DNA of 5,844 bases, from contig JAIRLS010000078.1 in assembly GCA_031259205.1 (NCBI GenBank), forward strand, positions 1-5,844. The letters run 5' to 3'. This document shows positions 5,680-5,844 of this stretch, piece after piece (the first letter of the stretch is position 1; every line of letters starts with the position of its first letter). The stretch comes from Bacteroidales bacterium. GTDB lineage: Bacteria > Bacteroidota > Bacteroidia > Bacteroidales > UBA4181. The notes under the pieces are model-generated. The model did not search any database. It had not been told where the DNA came from and saw nothing but the letters and a program-made list of their open reading frames with translations. The translations under genes were made by a program, and so were the position numbers.

Positions 5680-5684
5680 AAGGA
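5680..5684 (+). promoter_or_regulatory. Ribosome binding site of the nuclease gene
   Basis: AAGGA lies 8 nt before the ATG at 5693, a clear Shine-Dalgarno match, unlike the weak or absent ones ahead of most genes in the minus-strand operon. It fixes the choice of start. Confidence 0.7.
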
Positions 5685-5692
5685 ACAGCCGT

Positions 5693-5844
5693 ATGCAAAA
5701 GGACAGAGAAAAAGGCACAGGGAAGAAAGAGAGACAGTTAGTCTCCTTTGACTGGGCAGTAAAACGCCTGTTACGGAACAAGGTGAATTTTGAAGTGGTG
5801 GAAGGTTTTTTGAGCGAACTGTTAAGTCGCGAAGTGCGGATCAC
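5693..5844 (+). CDS. Rpn/PD-(D/E)XK nuclease family 'putative transposase', N-terminal part
   Basis: The reading frame starts at 5693 and is cut by the right edge after 50 complete codons, so only the N-terminus is visible. After a basic, hydrophilic leader (MQKDREKGTGKKERQ) comes VSFDWAVKRLLRNKVNFEVV (17-36) followed by EGFLSELLSREVRI. This opening, Asp-Trp-Ala-x-Lys-x-Leu-x-Arg then Val-x-Glu-Gly-Phe-Leu-x-Glu-Leu-Leu, is characteristic of the PDDEXK_2 family annotated as Rpn recombination-promoting nuclease or putative transposase, which has many copies in Bacteroidales genomes. The catalytic Asp, Glu-x-Lys residues lie beyond the window, so intactness cannot be judged. Characterised Rpn proteins are DNA endonucleases that raise RecA-independent recombination. 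It is divergent from the operon and has its own promoter and ribosome site. The repeat-rich DNA just upstream fits a link with rearrangement, but that is inference. Confidence 0.85.
   Translation, partial: MQKDREKGTGKKERQLVSFDWAVKRLLRNKVNFEVVEGFLSELLSREVRI

Larger units (their letters stand above)
4707..5692. other. Repeat-rich divergent intergenic region
   Basis: No convincing gene lies between the operon start and the nuclease gene. The region holds, left to right, the operon promoter, an inverted-repeat-bounded 221-bp element with a doubled palindrome inside, an array of 21/22-bp units, three short hairpins and the promoter of the nuclease gene. It is visibly richer in A and T than the operon. 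Reading frames that cross it translate the repeats themselves and show no family similarity. Confidence 0.75.

Overview
The window looks like a chromosomal segment of a member of the Bacteroidota, most likely the order Bacteroidales. Four things point there: the gene families (DUF4956, DUF2490, a Cthe_2159-type beta-helix lipoprotein, and a PD-(D/E)XK 'Rpn/putative transposase'), two promoter-like sites of the Bacteroides TAnnTTTG type, an acid-rich stretch right after a lipoprotein cysteine, and weak Shine-Dalgarno sequences in the main operon.

Layout. Positions 1-278 hold no convincing gene. From 4706 down to 279 a five-gene operon runs on the minus strand. In transcription order it encodes a small secreted YD-repeat-like protein (4706-4254), a VTC-type polyphosphate polymerase domain protein (4273-3506), a five-helix DUF4956 membrane protein (3456-2752), a DUF2490 outer-membrane beta-barrel candidate (2708-2010) and a 570-residue beta-helix lipoprotein of the Cthe_2159/DUF4353 carbohydrate-binding family (1991-279). 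The genes overlap by 20 nt or are separated by only 18-49 nt, and a good promoter match lies just upstream of the first one. A divergent gene at the right edge (5693 onward, plus strand, cut by the window) is the start of an Rpn/PDDEXK_2 family nuclease.

The roughly 1-kb gap between these divergent units is full of repeats. It contains a 221-bp element bounded by 22-bp inverted repeats (21/22 identical), with a twofold palindromic 27-bp repeat inside. Next to it is an array of eight 21/22-bp units of two alternating types, followed by several short hairpins ahead of the nuclease gene. A third copy of the element's end sequence lies at 209-230, on the far side of the operon.

How the genes may work together (inference). 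The polymerase domain and DUF4956 would form a membrane-associated enzyme pair. The barrel would sit in the outer membrane, and the lipoprotein would be displayed at the envelope or cell surface, where it could bind acidic polysaccharide or another polyanion. VTC, DUF4956 and Cthe_2159-type genes are often neighbours in bacteria, frequently with a CotH-like kinase. Here no CotH gene is visible, and a barrel plus a small secreted protein are part of the unit.
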